This document shows, in pieces, positions 12,201 through 24,499 of a stretch of DNA of 64,000 bases. Both the position numbers and the translations under genes were made by a program. How positions within the stretch are numbered: the first letter of the stretch is position 1; each line of letters opens with the position of its first letter. The notes beneath the pieces are model-generated. The model searched no databases. It saw nothing but the letters and a program-made list of their open reading frames with translations, and was not told the origin of the DNA. This DNA comes from Bidens hawaiensis (taxonomy: Eukaryota; Streptophyta; Magnoliopsida; Asterales; Asteraceae). The stretch is taken from the NCBI GenBank assembly GCA_021521415.1, contig JAIQDT010005768.1:1-64000 (forward strand), written 5' to 3'.

Positions 12201-13859
12201 GCCGTAGATATGAAGATCTTGACCATTTTCCCGAGGAATGCGAATCAACTTCTTGGCGCATATTACTTCGGCGCGATTTTGCGAGAGCCAGTCCATTCCA
12301 ATAATCACATCAAAACTTCCAAGAGGCATGGGAATGAGGTTGATTAGAAAATCATGTTCATTAAGGTTAAGCGTGCAATCTTTGATCACGGAGTTTATTA
12401 AAATAGTTTCACCATTAGCCAATTCAACTGAAAAGTTTTCGTTTAAGTTTACTCGCGGTCGCGCAAGTTTTTGCTCAAATGCGCGAGAAATAAAACTTCT
12501 ATCGGCGCCAGTATCAAAAAGTATAGATGCATATTGTCCGTTAAGTAAAAATGTACCATTAACCACGTCATTATTCGCTTGCGCTTGGTGCGCGGTTATA
12601 TTAAAAGCTCGTCCGCGCGTCACTTGGTTTGAAATTTGGTTAACCGGATTAGCTTGCGTAATTTGTACTTGCAGTCTCGGGCACGCGTTCCGGAAATGAC
12701 TGGGGTCACCGCAGTTATAGCACGACCTGGGTCGTGGATTAGGGTATGTTGGTTGTGGGTTTAGCGGGTAAGTTGGTGGTGTTTGCGCGATTGGGTTGGC
12801 GGGAAGGACTCTACAGTTCTCAGCAGTGTGACCAGTACGGCCACATCGGTTACATTGTCGACACGGGACTTGAGTTGGATGGTGAAGTCTACAGGTTGGG
12901 CAAAAGGGTTGGTTTCCTGTGTAAGGTTTCTTAGTTGACGGGGCAGGGAGTGCGGGATTGGTTAAGGCATAGTTATGGACTACAGGGGGTGTTGGGTAGT
13001 TTGACAGTGGGTTAGGAGCGTATACTGGAGGTTGGTAGGCGGGTTGCTGGACAACGAGCGGGTTGGTAAGCGCGTAGGCTTGATGATTGGCTTTGCGCCT
13101 GCGCTTGAGGTTGTTACGGTTTGAGGGTTCTGGCTTGGTTTCTGTTGGTTCTGGAACAGTCTTGGTGAGTTTGGTCTTCTCAGCTCCCCGCAGGAACAGG
13201 GTTCCTGCCCTGACATGGTTGTCGCTGAGCACAGCGGCTAACTCGATGGCGTCAGAGAGGGTTGCTGGGTTCCTGGCCCATACAGAATCTTGAATTTCCA
13301 TGGGGAGACCCCCAAGAAACTTCTCGATGGCTCGGCGGGAAGGGGTAACTAGGTGCGGGACAAGCAAACTTAGTTCGTGGAAGCGCGTAGCGTACTCGCG
13401 CGCTTCGCCACTGTACTGCTTCAAGTTCCAAAATTCCTCCTCAAGGCGCTTTATTTCGTTGGGAGGGCAGAATTCTGTAGTCAAAAGTTCCTTGAATTCC
13501 TCCCAGAGCATGCTAGAAGCAGCCTCTGCGCCACGCGCGTGAGCTACTCCGTTCCACCAAGTAAGCGCCCTTAATTCTAGGACACTTGAGGCGTATAAGG
13601 TTCGTCGGTCTGGAGGGCATTGGGTATGGAGGAAGGTGTTCTCAATTTTCTCGAGCCATTGGAGCATTACGGTGGCTCCTTCAAGCCCTGTGAATTTCGG
13701 AGGGTTACCCGCATTAAAGGATTTAATATTGTATCCGGAGGGGTTGGTATTATTTTGGTTTAAGGCTTGGGCTATTGCGGCGGCCATTTCCTGGGAACGT
13801 TGCTGCCTACGTCTGCGCGAGGCCTCTCTCCTCTGATAACGAGCTGATAGCGGAGGCAT
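9225..13859 (-). pseudogene. Gypsy Gag-Pol polyprotein with one in-frame stop
   Basis: One reading frame of 1545 codons, interrupted only by TAG at 9762-9764. In order: Gag (residues about 50-230, retrotransposon gag with QWLEKIE), two zinc knuckles ([14 protein letters not shown] near 337 and [14 protein letters not shown] near 380), aspartic protease ([11 protein letters not shown] near 450), reverse transcriptase ([13 protein letters not shown] and the active-site FIDDVLVYS near 785), RNase H ([10 protein letters not shown]), integrase zinc finger ([11 protein letters not shown]...CLTCSKVK near 1130-1165) and a DDE core. After the stop the same frame gives the integrase C-terminus (KSYADRRRKPLEF...GPFKILAKVG) and a chromodomain-like end (VKVRWQSKRGAEFTWERED). 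The polyprotein would make particles, copy RNA into DNA and integrate it. The stop removes the integrase tail, so the copy is probably defective; the rest looks intact. Confidence 0.95.
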
Positions 13860-14444
13860 TCTATAAAAGTTTTAATTTTTGTTAATATCTTGGTATGGGA
13901 AATCGTTTTAGCGCAAAGTATATCGTCGTACAGCTTGTTTCGCGGAGTTAAATGCTATCAAATTTTGAAGTAAAATATGAATTTAAATGCAAACTTAATA
14001 CAGGTAATGAATTCGAATTGAAAATCGACAATTCATGCATCACCATGACTTTCCGAATTCTCAATTTAAAATATCGAGTAAATGAATATTGGAGATTGAC
14101 AATTCATGTATCACCATGACTTTTCAAATCTTCAATTTAAAACATAAAGTTAATGGGGATTGAAAATCAACTATTCATGTATCACCATGACTTTTCGGAT
14201 TTTCAATGCTAAATCCCAACAACAAACTAATATGTAAGTAAAGAAATAAATTGAAATTTAACAATAAAAATCAAAAAAATCGCGAATAAAACACGAAATC
14301 ATGTGCTGCGTATGCGCAAGCATATTTTATAAATATCGAGTAATTAACAATTAGCGCGCAAACATGAGATATTTCTCATGCGCGAGAAGGGACTCTTAGG
14401 TATTCTAGGTCGTTACGTCTAACCACCTATCCTAAAGTCACGGA
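13860..14444 (-). repeat. Gypsy 5' untranslated leader with 71-bp repeats
   Basis: Sequence between the primer site and the gag start. It contains three copies of a 71-bp unit (ATTCATG(C/T)ATCACCATGACT at 14031, 14102 and 14173). No ORF. It probably carries the packaging signal, which is inference. Confidence 0.7.
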
Positions 14445-14456
14445 GCTCTGATACCA
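14445..14456 (-). other. tRNA-iMet primer-binding site (gypsy)
   Basis: On the minus strand TGGTATCAGAGC follows the 5' LTR after a 3-nt spacer. It matches the 3' end of plant initiator tRNA-Met. Confidence 0.9.
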
Positions 14457-14459
14457 ATC

Positions 14460-16582
14460 TGTAACACCCCGACCGATGGCGGATTATACATCGGGGCGCC
14501 ACGTATTGTTTCATTACTCGTGACACTATATGGGTGTCAATATTTAATAAATACATTTTCATTGCGCACGCGCAGAACACAAATCGTATAGTAACATAAA
14601 TCTTATCATAACTCAAAATATTCAAATAACATAATTTGTCTTGTTACATTTTAATCTAGGTCCAAAGAAAAAGAAAACATCCTACGTGTCCTTGTGATTC
14701 CCAAAAGCAGCTACAGCAAACCTGAACATGTGTTAAAATAAAACGTCAACACTTGCGTGTCGGTGAGAAATCAAGTTTAATAGATATAAATAGATAATAA
14801 CAAACACTGCGCGCAACATGTGCTTAACTGGGGTTTAACATAGGGTGTAATCAGATTGTGATCAAGCCTAAATAGATCATAGCTCATAGTTCAATCCGTG
14901 CTCCCAATTGAGCACAAAAACAAATAATCATACGTGCATGTGTAAACAAAACAAGAAAACCGTAAACGATAGGTCTCCCGTGTTCATCTAATGGATCCAT
15001 GAAAACTTCGGAATAGGCCGAACAAAGCGGTTAATGATTCACACATACAAATAAACAGCCAAGTAAACGTCCATAACACATGGGGTTTTGCGCACATAAA
15101 TTTCATAAACAAGTTTAAGACTCAAGTTGTACGAACACATGAACATCCCAAAACGTTAAAAAATAAAAGGGGATTAAGTACGAGATTACTCACCTGTAAA
15201 TGGTGCGTTGAAAGATAATGCAAGAACCAACTTTTTAAACAAGCACAAGTTAACCTATAAATAAGAGGTTATTGGTTTAACGATTGGTTTTTATGTCTTG
15301 AATATATGTAGTAAGTATCGGTTTTTGTTAGTTAAACAAATTAAAACAAAATATATATATTTATTTTACCGAGAATCTGGGCAGAACAGAAGAGAAGACG
15401 GAGGCAAAGAGAGGAGTGGCGCTGCTGAGGAACTACGGCAGAGAGCAAAGGGAGGGAGATTTGGGGAGTGTTTAAGTGTAGTGTGTGTAGTGTTAATAAA
15501 CAAGAAAATAGCTTAATTTATAGGAAAACCCAAGGGAACACAATCCCTTGAAAGGGGAAAAGATCTTATCAAATCAAGCAAAAGATATTAAAAAAGCACA
15601 AGAAAACAAAAGCAAAAGATATCAAAAGATATGCCGGCAGCTGCAGGGGATGGGGAAAAGCTGACAGGTTACAGATCAAAGCATGGGAGGTGTCAGATAA
15701 AGCACTGTTCAAGACATGCAAAAGAAGATTTCAAAAGATTATGTCAGTCACTTTTTCTGTCAACCAATAGGATTGGTGCGCATGCTGCGCCGAAAGTGGC
15801 TTTTCGGACAGATGTCGGAACTGACCTACAGTGCTCATACAAAAGATAAGATATTTCAAAAGCATACAGGCTGACATAAACTGAAGAAAAGACTTAAGGT
15901 CTAGCGCGAGAAGACTCGAGCGTGCGCGAGGGCGAAGGCAGACAGAGAACAATCCTTAGCGCGCCGCGGGAAGAACTACGATCCTTAGCGCGTCGCGGGA
16001 AGAACTACAATTCTTAGCGCGCCGCGGGAAGAACTATAATCCTTAGCGCGCCGCGGGAAGAACTTCAATCCTTAGCGCGTCGCGGGAAGAACTACAATTC
16101 TTAGCGCGCCGCGGGAAGAACTATAATCCTTCGCGCGCCGCGGGAAGAACTACCATTCTTAGCGCGCTGCGGGAACAGTTCGCCTCGTGTATCGCAGGAA
16201 CAGTTGGTCTTCGCGCAGGCTTCCTTGTAAGGAGTCTGGCGCGTGGAGCTGCGCAGACATCCTTAGGCGAGAAGAACCAAAGGACAAGCAAAGAGTTAAG
16301 AGAAAGGGTTTCAAGGCTTAAGGGTTAAGCAGAGGGGCGGGACGGCGACAAGAGAGGAAAAGGGGCGGGACGGCGACAAGAGAGGAAAAGGGGCGGGACG
16401 GCGGAGAGAAAGAGGCGGGACGGCGAAAAGGAATTGTTATTATTAGTAAGTAATATAAAAATATATATATATAATTTATTTAACGTTAAATTTACAAAGA
16501 TTAATAATCAAATTTTAAATCATAAAAAGAATCGGATTCGAAAACGGGTACCTGGGTCGGGTCGGATGGGGCAGTTGTCACA
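14460..16582 (-). repeat. 5' LTR of the gypsy element
   Basis: 2123 bp, the same length as the other copy. By eye six base differences, near 15427, 15436, 15919, 15923, 16188 and 16270. Every one is a C/T or G/A transition at a CG or CHG site. It carries the same 29-bp and 28-bp arrays. Confidence 0.95.
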
Positions 16583-16700
16583 TATCACATGCTCACGCAT
16601 CTCATATGCTCACGCATCACATATGTTATTGGGCTTCACGTACGCTCATGCATATTAGATGCTCACGCATCATGCACGCTCACGCACCACATCTGCGCGT
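16583..16700. repeat. Short ATCACATGCTCACGC-like array, right part
   Basis: Continuation of the array at 6921-7067, beginning with the duplicated TATCA target. Confidence 0.7.
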
Positions 16701-16792
16701 GAGAATAATGGAGACCTTGCGCAGGCCGCGCGTAAGCGACATAACAAATGAACAGTCTAATCCAAATCAGGATAAGAACAACCATGATTGTA

Positions 16793-17265
16793 CTCATATG
16801 GCTACGCGCCATACTTAAAGGTTGGGAATCCTCATAATATCCCATATGGCTACGCGCCATACTTAAAGGTTGGGAATCCTCATAATATCCCATATGGCTA
16901 CGCGCCATACTTAAAGGTTGGGAATCCTCATAATATCCCATATGGCTACGCGCATACTTAAAGGTTGGGAATCCTCATAATATCCCATATGGCTACGCGC
17001 CATACTTAAAGGTTGGGAATCCTCATAATATCCCATATGGCTACGCGCCATACTTAAAGGTTGGGAATCCTCATAATATCCCATATGGCTACGCGCCATA
17101 CTTAAATGTTGGGAATCCTCATAATATCCCATATGGCTACGCGCCATACTTAAAGGTTGGGAATCCTCATAATATCCCATATGGCTACGCGCCAAACTTA
17201 AATGTTGGGAATCCTCATAAACCCATAGGCCACGCGCCAAGCTTAAAGGTTGGGCACACCTCATA
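16793..17265. repeat. 48-bp tandem array, about ten copies
   Basis: GCTACGCGCC starts units at 16801, 16849, 16897, 16945, 16992, 17040, 17088, 17136 and 17184, with a degenerate one near 17229. The period is 48, with a single 47. As 48 is divisible by three, long repetitive ORFs appear on the minus strand; they are repeat artefacts. Confidence 0.9.
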
Positions 17266-17464
17266 ATTTGCCCGAGGATGGGAACCATGCAATACATCTA
17301 CTTTTAGTTGACATGTTTTTGCAGGTTCGGCTACGAGCCGCACAAACACCTATGACATCATTATTATTATCTGGCCACTTGTGCCTCCATTATTATTTTG
17401 AAAACAGGCCGGGATATTCATTCTGCGCGGAGGAGGCCCTTGTGGGCCAGTAATTATCATCATT
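17266..17464 (+). other. Unique segment between arrays
   Basis: Non-coding and conserved in the third copy of the family (inverted at about 49690-49920), including TTTGCCCGAGGATGGGAAC and GGCCCTTGTGGGCCAGT. The conservation between copies suggests it is a real part of the element. Confidence 0.6.
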
Positions 17465-18385
17465 TTATAGGTCGTAAGATGCCACGCGCGCAGGCTTTAT
17501 TATTCTCATAGATCCGTAAGTCGCCTCGCGCGCAGGCTTCATTATTTTTACAGCTCGTAAGACGCCTCACGCACGCAAGCTTTATTATTCATATAGCTCG
17601 TAAGACGCCTCGCGCGCAAGCTTTTATTATTCTTATAGCTCGTAAGACGCCTCGCGCGCAAGCTTTTATTATTCTTATAGCTCGTAAGACGCCTCGCGCG
17701 CAAGCTTTTATTATTCTTATAGCTCGTAAGACGCCACGCGCGCAGGCTTCATTATTCTCATAGATCCGTAAGTCGCCTCGCGCGCAGGCTTCATTATTTT
17801 TACAGCTCGTAAGTCGCCTCACACGCGCAAGCTTTATTATTCATATAGCTCGTAAGACGCCATGCGCGCAAGCTTTATTATTCATATAGCTCGTAAGTCG
17901 CCTCACGCGCGCAAGCTTTATTATCATATAGCTCGTAAGACGCCTCGCGCGCAAGCTTTTATTATTCTTATATCTCGTAAGACGCCTCGCGCGTAAGCTT
18001 TTATTATTCTTATAGCTCGTAAGACGCCACGCGCGCAGGCTTCATTATTCTCATAGATCCGTAAGTCGCCTCGCGCGCAGGCTTCATTATTTTTACAGCT
18101 CGTAAGTCGCCTCACGCGCGCAAGCTTTATTTTTCATATAGCTCGTAAGACGTCACGCGCGCAGGCTTCATTATTCTCATAGATCCATAAGTCGCCTCGC
18201 GCGCAGGCTTCATTATTTTTATAGCTCGTAAGTCGCCTCACGCGCGCAAGCTTTATTATTCTTATGGCTCGTAAGTCGCCTCGCGCGCAAGCTTTTATTA
18301 TTCTCATAGCTCATAAGTCGCCTCGCGCGCAAGCTTTATTATTCTCATAGCTCGTAAGTCGCCTCGCGCGCAGGCTTTTATTATT
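17465..18385. repeat. 42-bp tandem array, about 22 copies
   Basis: Units of about 42 bp: CTCGTAAG(A/T)CGCC(T/A)CGCGCG plus CA(A/G)GCTT and an AT-rich tail (TTATTATTCTTATAG). Higher-order patterns of unit variants recur, as in satellites. Minus-strand ORFs with an ARGVLRAIRIIKAC repeat are artefacts. Confidence 0.9.
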
Positions 18386-18601
18386 CGACGTGCTATATCT
18401 TATTCATGCTAGTGCACCATCATTATCATAAAAACCACAACACGTCACCATCATGAAGAAAACCTCCCAAAACTCAAAGACAATAAGGATAAGACCGAAG
18501 AAAAGGGAAAAAACCACCTCACGCCCTAACACACCTCATAAAGTCCAGCGCTCCACCTAAACGCTTGCGCGCCCAGGAGCAACGCTGGACTTGGGGGGGC
18601 T

Positions 18602-19008
18602 TGTAGGGGTATGGTACTAAACCCGGTTTTACGACCCTAAATTTATTATGTTTGGCTTATTTTATTATATGGACTAATACAATGTTATTGGGCTGAGGGG
18701 GTTTTGTGGAGGTAACCCTAACTGGGCTAGGCCCATTAGGGTACCATGATGGTGGCCATGAGGTTCCCTATATAAGGAGGTCTCCATCTCCTTATTAGGG
18801 GTTGGTTATTCTCAATAAGAGCCACCACCATATTTTTGTGTCTGTGAACAAGAGATCCTGGAGATCTTTTAGCGGTCACCTCCACACCCCCAGAAAGTCA
18901 TTGCAGATCCCAACCAGCCGGAGAAGAAGATCAAGACGTGGTTCGTTCATCTCGAAATCCGTGGAAACATCGTCATGGATCAGGTCAGATTCATCTCGTG
19001 TTTCGACA
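18602..19008 (+). repeat. 3' LTR of the non-coding element
   Basis: 407 bp, TGTAGGGG to TTTCGACA. It is preceded by the polypurine tract CTTGGGGGGGCT (about 18590-18601). Differs from the 5' LTR by four transitions and one missing G. Confidence 0.88.
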
Positions 19009-19032
19009 AATATGTTTACAAGTTAATGCTAT

Positions 19033-20006
19033 ACACTGTTTCATAAATTGATGGGCTTATGAATCCTAGACACCGACCAGATAGAATGTCGGAGAGTCCA
19101 TTTGTTTGAAGTATGTAGATCTTCTAACATGTTTTCTGTGATCGAGTGCAGTTTATAGTTTAGCTCAAAGCCTACGGATATTTTAGTTAGTTTTCTCATA
19201 GTTTAGTCTAATGAGGATTGTTGTTGATTTAGGATTAGATGGTTTATAAATAGGGCTTTGTAAACATAATCGATTATCACAAATTAATACAAGAGAGAGT
19301 TTTAGATTAATCAATTCTTGATAGTGATTAAACTTTTTAAACGATATCAGTATCTAGAGGTGTATGGGTCGGTTTTGGCATTTTGGTTTGGTCATCGGCC
19401 GGTTTTTGGTTTTATATGTGAACTTGAAATGTTTGGGAAAAAATGTTCAAATTGAATTTTAGTGCAAAACTTTTGACTAGAATATTTGTTAACTTATTTA
19501 TTAATATATTTTGGCCAAAATAATGAGTTTATGCCATAATTTCAACTTGATCTTTCGTGTCTTTAATTTACAAATGTGTGACCTAAATCTTGTGTTACTC
19601 TGATATATCTGCACGTAATATACAGAATATAATGAGTGTAAATTTATTTGAAAAAGGGCCTGAAATTTACTCTTTTTTTTTCGGTTTAAACCTGTAAAAT
19701 GATTAGTCACCCCTATGAAATGGATAAGTGTCTAAAGCTTAACCAACTATGATTATTTGTATCATATATTTTATATATGTTTGAATTTTGACAATGACAT
19801 GAAACATCAAGTTGAATTATTGTAAGCTTGAACGTGATTAAATTGTTATGTTATTCTTATTAGAAAAAATTACCTCATGTTTGTTTTATGTGTAATATAA
19901 TTGGAATTTACTTAAATAATTTGTGACAGTTCTGTTGAGGCAAACTTCCACACGCACTATGCCAGCGAGTTGGTGTCTAGGATTCATAAGCACATCAATT
20001 TGTAAA
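19033..20006. repeat. Inverted repeat pair around a hAT-like element
   Basis: ATTGATGGGCTTATGAATCC near 19042 and its inverted counterpart (GGATTCATAAGCACATCAAT near 19981) extend over about 38 bp with few mismatches. They may be ends of an old TIR element. No target duplication or transposase was found. The interior and the DNA up to 20267 are AT-rich and non-coding. Confidence 0.35.
19355..19715. mobile_element. Degenerate hAT-type element
   Basis: Ends TAGAGGTGTATGG and GTCACCCCTA resemble the ends of the better preserved copy at 23301-23854. The flanking 8-mers (TCAGTATC and TGAAATGG) do not match, so the copy is decayed or the ends are misjudged. Confidence 0.45.
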
Positions 20007-20267
20007 TTAAGTTCGCAATCACTATTTTTGAGAGAAACTTATTTCTCAGCCATATATCAAATTGCATGTTAGATATATATTGTGAGAGAATATCAAATTA
20101 AAATAGTCAATTCTTGTAACGATATTTCCTTTTCTAAAACCAAATGGTTGGAATGAATTCATACTATCTTTATGTGCGAGAATCTAGCTCTCAAGGCAAT
20201 CTCATCACACGTAAAATTAAACACAAGTTAAATTTGGACTTTTAGGTGAGACATATAACAATAATTT

Positions 20268-23172
20268 CACTAGTAGAAAAATGATCTTTAATGACATGCG
20301 CACTATGACACACGATTATTTATGACAAACAAATGTGTGTGTCGTTCAAAAAATGTCATATATTTGAAAATTTATAAGATCTATGACACTTATTTTTGTA
20401 AGTCATTGATTCAGTGTCATAATTTAAAAATAAGAAACTTGATAAGAAAATGCTCGTCATATTCAGTCTTAGCGTGTCATCTTGGATCAGTCTAAATAAA
20501 AGAGTTAACCCGCCCAATAATACTTCTCTAAAAAAATCCCGCCCGATATCGACTTCTCAGTACTCTTTTCTCAATATCATACTCTCTTCTCAATATCCAG
20601 AATACACACAACATTTTCGTTTCATAATCTAGGGTTTCTCAATTGTGCGAATGATCAGTCCTTCTTCTCGATTGGTAAGGTTTCTCAAAATTTATGTTTA
20701 ATAATATGTTCGTAATCGCTAGGGTTTCTCAAAACTGCCTTATCTTCTTATAATCTGTTAATAACATGTTCTTTGAAGTTGATTGAAGGATTATTTGTAG
20801 TCGATTTAAGCATTATTTGCAAGTGTTCTTTATTTGCATTCGATTGAAGGTATACACGTTCAATTTGCATAATCTGTTGATAATATTTAGTCAATATTTA
20901 GCTGCTAGCCTTTTGGAAACATTATGTTTTGCTATTAATATACAAGTTTTTAGGCTCGATTATGCTCCATCTTTCCATCGTTTGGAGCCACAACCAAGAG
21001 ATCTGACCTCCAGATTCTGATAGATTGATTGCTCCAACACATGTTATCAGAGAGGAATGAGATGATGTTTATGGCGGTTATGGAGTCGGATCTGCGTGCG
21101 ATCTCGTTGTAGGTATCCGACCATTGGCACATGATACCGGAAGGAGCTCAATCGTCTACGGTACATTTCCCGCCTATTCTCTTAACCGTTTACAGGATGT
21201 TAGGTTATGTTTGACTTTTTAATTTTTATTGTCTTCTAATGTCACTGCAAGTTACATGGCCTTGCAAATCAATTAAAATTTTAGATTTCAACTTGCAATA
21301 GCAGTTACATGGTTTGTAGCTTACATAAGAACAGTTGGTGTTTGTGTGTGTGGCCCTAGTTTTTGTTTTCTGAAATAAAATGCATATAGTTAGTGCTTCT
21401 TTTGAAGTCCAAACTGTATGTTGGCTATAAATTTATAGTTATAAAAGTGTGCACCGTGTTCATGTTGAATATGTTATTAGTGGCTTACAATTTTCATTTT
21501 TTTATAGCAAATGTTGGTGTATAAGTCAAAGATCGATGGAAAATTTTCAATTAGCATCATCCTATTACAATGGATTATCTTAATATATATGATAAAACCA
21601 AATTCAAATTCACATCTATCTCTCTAGGTGTGGTTTTATATCAGCTTTTCGGTTGATGATAAAAGTTTATTAACCTTAAAGATAAGAGGTTAATATAAGT
21701 AAAACAGGAAAATTGGTGTACAACATGCTTTTGAATTAATTGATGTGATAACTAGGTGTGGCCAACGGGACAGATCGGATGGGCTTGCGTCATGGGTTAG
21801 AAAGGGTTTGAGTGAAACGAGCTGACTCAGAAAAGGGTTATTTTAGTTTAGGTACGGTCGAAAAAAGGGGCTCAAGTGGGAATGGGTTTCGGGTCAAAAA
21901 GTGTTGGTTTAGAAAATGGTATAAAAATCATAACTTGAGAAAATTTTGGATTGTTATATACAGGTTTTTTACACATGTTTGGAATTTTGGATGACCTATT
22001 CCACCCAACAAAAGTTGTTGATTGTTCGAATAAATGCCTTTGTGATTTCATTTGTACAGGTAAATGTTTAATATGTGTTACTTTTATATGTATTTTACCT
22101 AATGTCTTCTCTAAATGTTATTATTTTCTTTAATAGTTTTATTTGAAACTAATCTAACTACTGAAGTAGTTCCTTAAATTGTATGTTTTAATAAGGGTAG
22201 GTTTAAACTAACTCTATGCAGTTTTAAATTTAAAACATTCTTTTTGTGTTTGTTACTACTATATGCATTTTTTAGGCACTGCAGAGGACAATCATTAGAC
22301 AATGTACTGTATACACTATGTACTTTTCCTTGTCTTAACTACTGTAGATATTTTAAACATTAGACAATGCTTTAACTGCTATATATTTTAAATTTTTGTG
22401 TTGTTTGTTTGGTTACATGTTTTCGTGGAGTGGATTACTTATTTTCGTTTTGAGTGACATGTGAACGCACAAACATGCCCAAACATTGCAACGTGCGTGG
22501 TCCAAAACCTTGTTAGTTGTAATTACTATTGTATTTGATTGTTCATTGTGTTCAAGAAGTTTTTAATGTGTTCCAACTGATTATTGCAAATTGCATTACT
22601 AGTATCATTGTTAGATTATGTTTATACTGGTTTGTTTTGGCCTGACCAATTTTGTAATGTTTTTGTTCTATAATTTTTAATAGGTTTGGGCAAGCAAAGA
22701 GTAATACACAGAGGCAGAATTTCATGCACTTCGAGAAGAATGATCGAGCTATGCGGAACAATTTGTTTTTTGGTAGCGATATCTATTGTATTGACAATTA
22801 ACCAATATTTTTGTTGAGTTGGGAATATTTGTAATATTTTGATTTGGGATGTCTAATTAAAAAATGAAATAGATAATTTTGTTATATTTGTGTCATTAGT
22901 ATAATAATTAGTAACTAGTAATTATGAAAAAAAATTAAAATATTTATATAAAAAAAACTCTACGATGACATGCATAAATGCTAGTCATATATTGGTGTCA
23001 TAAATGCAAGTAATGAAAGCGTGTCATACATGAATGTCATAAACGCGTGTCATTAAATATGACACGCAGATGCATGTCATAGTCGATTTATGACTGGGGC
23101 TTCAACGACACGCATTTGCGTGTCATCTGTACCCTTCAATGACACGCATTGAAGGCATTTTTTCTAGTAGTG
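20268..23172. mobile_element. CACTA (En/Spm) non-autonomous element, 2.9 kb
   Basis: Ends CACTAGTAGAAAAATG and CATTTTTTCTAGTAGTG are CACTA terminal repeats, with a 3-bp duplication TTT on each side. Subterminal regions carry many TGTCAT/ATGACA motifs in both directions (for example AATGACACGCATTGAAGG near the right end), as expected for transposase binding. No transposase ORF. The inside has gene-like features: CTAGGGTTTCTC phrases typical of plant 5' leaders (about 20630-20730), CAG/GT junctions, and a short open stretch near 22685-22800. Confidence 0.9.
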
Positions 23173-23300
23173 TTTGCACAATTTACGCAACACTAAAGAA
23201 ATACTCTTTAAGCCATGAGGTATACTCTAACACATCTTAATTCCACATAAGCTCCACATCACTTATTTTTTTTTCTTTTTCACTCAATGTCATCCAAAGG

Positions 23301-23854
23301 TAGGGGTGTGCATGGGTCGGTTTGGGGCGATTTTGAGCGAAAACCATAACCATAACCGATATGTCGGTTATGGTTAATCGGTTTTGTAGGTTATAGTGAG
23401 TCGGATATGGGTCGGTTAACCTTAACCAAAAAAATGTAATTTAGCTTAATGTTTGGTACCAATTATTACAAAAAACAACATGACATAACCTAACAAAGTA
23501 TATAATCGTTAAGATTAATACCAAATACTCAAAAAAAAAGAAAAAAAAGAATGACATTATATAATCCAACAATGAAATTCAACTTAATTTGATAAAAATC
23601 GTTGAACCAAAAACATCAAAATGATATAATCCAACAACGTGCTTAGTGGAAGTTAATCTCAAACATATTGTTGGTTAAGTAAATGGGTCGGTTCGGTTAT
23701 GGCGGTTTTGGAGTTACCCTTAACCAAAACCGACCCGCATTTGACGGTTTTAAAATTTCATTAAACCGACCCACCGGTTATGTCGATTATCGGTTAAAAT
23801 CGGTTCGGTTATGGTTCGGTTAAACGGTTATGGCGGTTAAGTTGCTCATCCCTA
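23301..23854. mobile_element. hAT-type non-autonomous element, 554 bp
   Basis: TIRs TAGGGGTGTGCATGG and GCTCATCCCTA with a perfect 8-bp duplication TCCAAAGG (23293-23300 and 23855-23862). The inside is full of GGTCGGTT/AACCGACC repeats and has no transposase. Confidence 0.88.
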
Positions 23855-23862
23855 TCCAAAGG

Positions 23863-24499
23863 TAATGGTTTAACCCATTTAACTCCATATCTCTCCTATC
23901 AATACATAATTAAAATAACAAATCAATTAGTAATTGATACATAATTAATACATATTGTACCTTTTAACCCGTTAAAAACATAACCTATAGGCCTTTTTAA
24001 CACACTTAATACAAATGAAGAGTGGTTCAATTCATCTTTAAAGTGACATGTCATTTTAACTTATGTAGGGGTTAGAGTATACCTATGACCTTATAATTCA
24101 AAAACCGTTCTAGTTCTCAATTAAATATTACATAAAATCAGGATCTAATAGTTAACTGATAAACATGTTTGCATCATATTCAGTTTTATACTCTGACAAG
24201 CATTTATCACTAAACATTTTTATCACAACATGATCTCTATAATTTAAAGCTAGCACAAATTGGAAAAGCTAACCCATGATAAAATATGATCTTAAAAACT
24301 ACAAATCTAAAAAATAAGAACAATTTCACATAACTTGCTTGATTTGAGCGAAATCATAACTACAATATATATTCTTCTCGTAAACGTTAATCGTTTGATG
24401 ATTTTTCTCATTAACAAAGGAATTATAAACAGGGTTACACATATACGTCAACAAACAAATAAATAACAACATATTTATCTATCTTCTAATAGTAACCAC
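23863..24499. other. AT-rich spacer
   Basis: No gene, RNA or element end recognised. Confidence 0.5.

Larger units (their letters stand above)
7068..16582 (-). mobile_element. Tekay-type Ty3/gypsy chromovirus, nested
   Basis: Complete element on the minus strand. Two 2123-bp LTRs, the 5-bp duplication TATCA on both sides (7063-7067 and 16583-16587), a tRNA-iMet primer site, one gag-pol frame and a polypurine tract. By eye the LTRs differ at six positions (about 0.3%), all transitions. At the commonly used rate of 1.3e-8 per site per year this is on the order of 100,000 years. One in-frame TAG in the integrase region breaks the polyprotein. The chromodomain-like tail and the long LTRs suggest the Tekay/Del clade. 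Confidence 0.95.
5851..19008 (+). mobile_element. Non-coding LTR element (LARD-like) with nested gypsy
   Basis: Two direct LTRs (5851-6258 and 18602-19008) enclose about 2.8 kb of own sequence, split by a 9.5-kb gypsy insertion. The internal part has a primer-site-like TTGGCGCCATCCGTGGGAC after the 5' LTR and a G-rich tract before the 3' LTR. It encodes no gag or pol. It consists mainly of tandem arrays: 41 bp (6684-6920), short CACGCAT(A)TCACATGCT-like repeats, 48 bp (16793-17265) and 42 bp (17465-18385). The two LTRs differ at four transitions and one indel. The 5-bp flanks do not match: a G run and CT on the left, AATAT on the right. A third copy lies at 48919-50002. It must rely on proteins of another gypsy element. 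Confidence 0.8.

Noticed and set aside
16663..17297. Minus-strand ORFs with a repeated MGYYEDSQPLSMARSH peptide
   Set aside because: Product of the 48-bp array (divisible by three) in a non-coding element; no start context, domain or conservation.
17465..18385. Regular array resembling CRISPR
   Set aside because: Units are contiguous 42-bp tandem repeats without unique spacers, in plant DNA.
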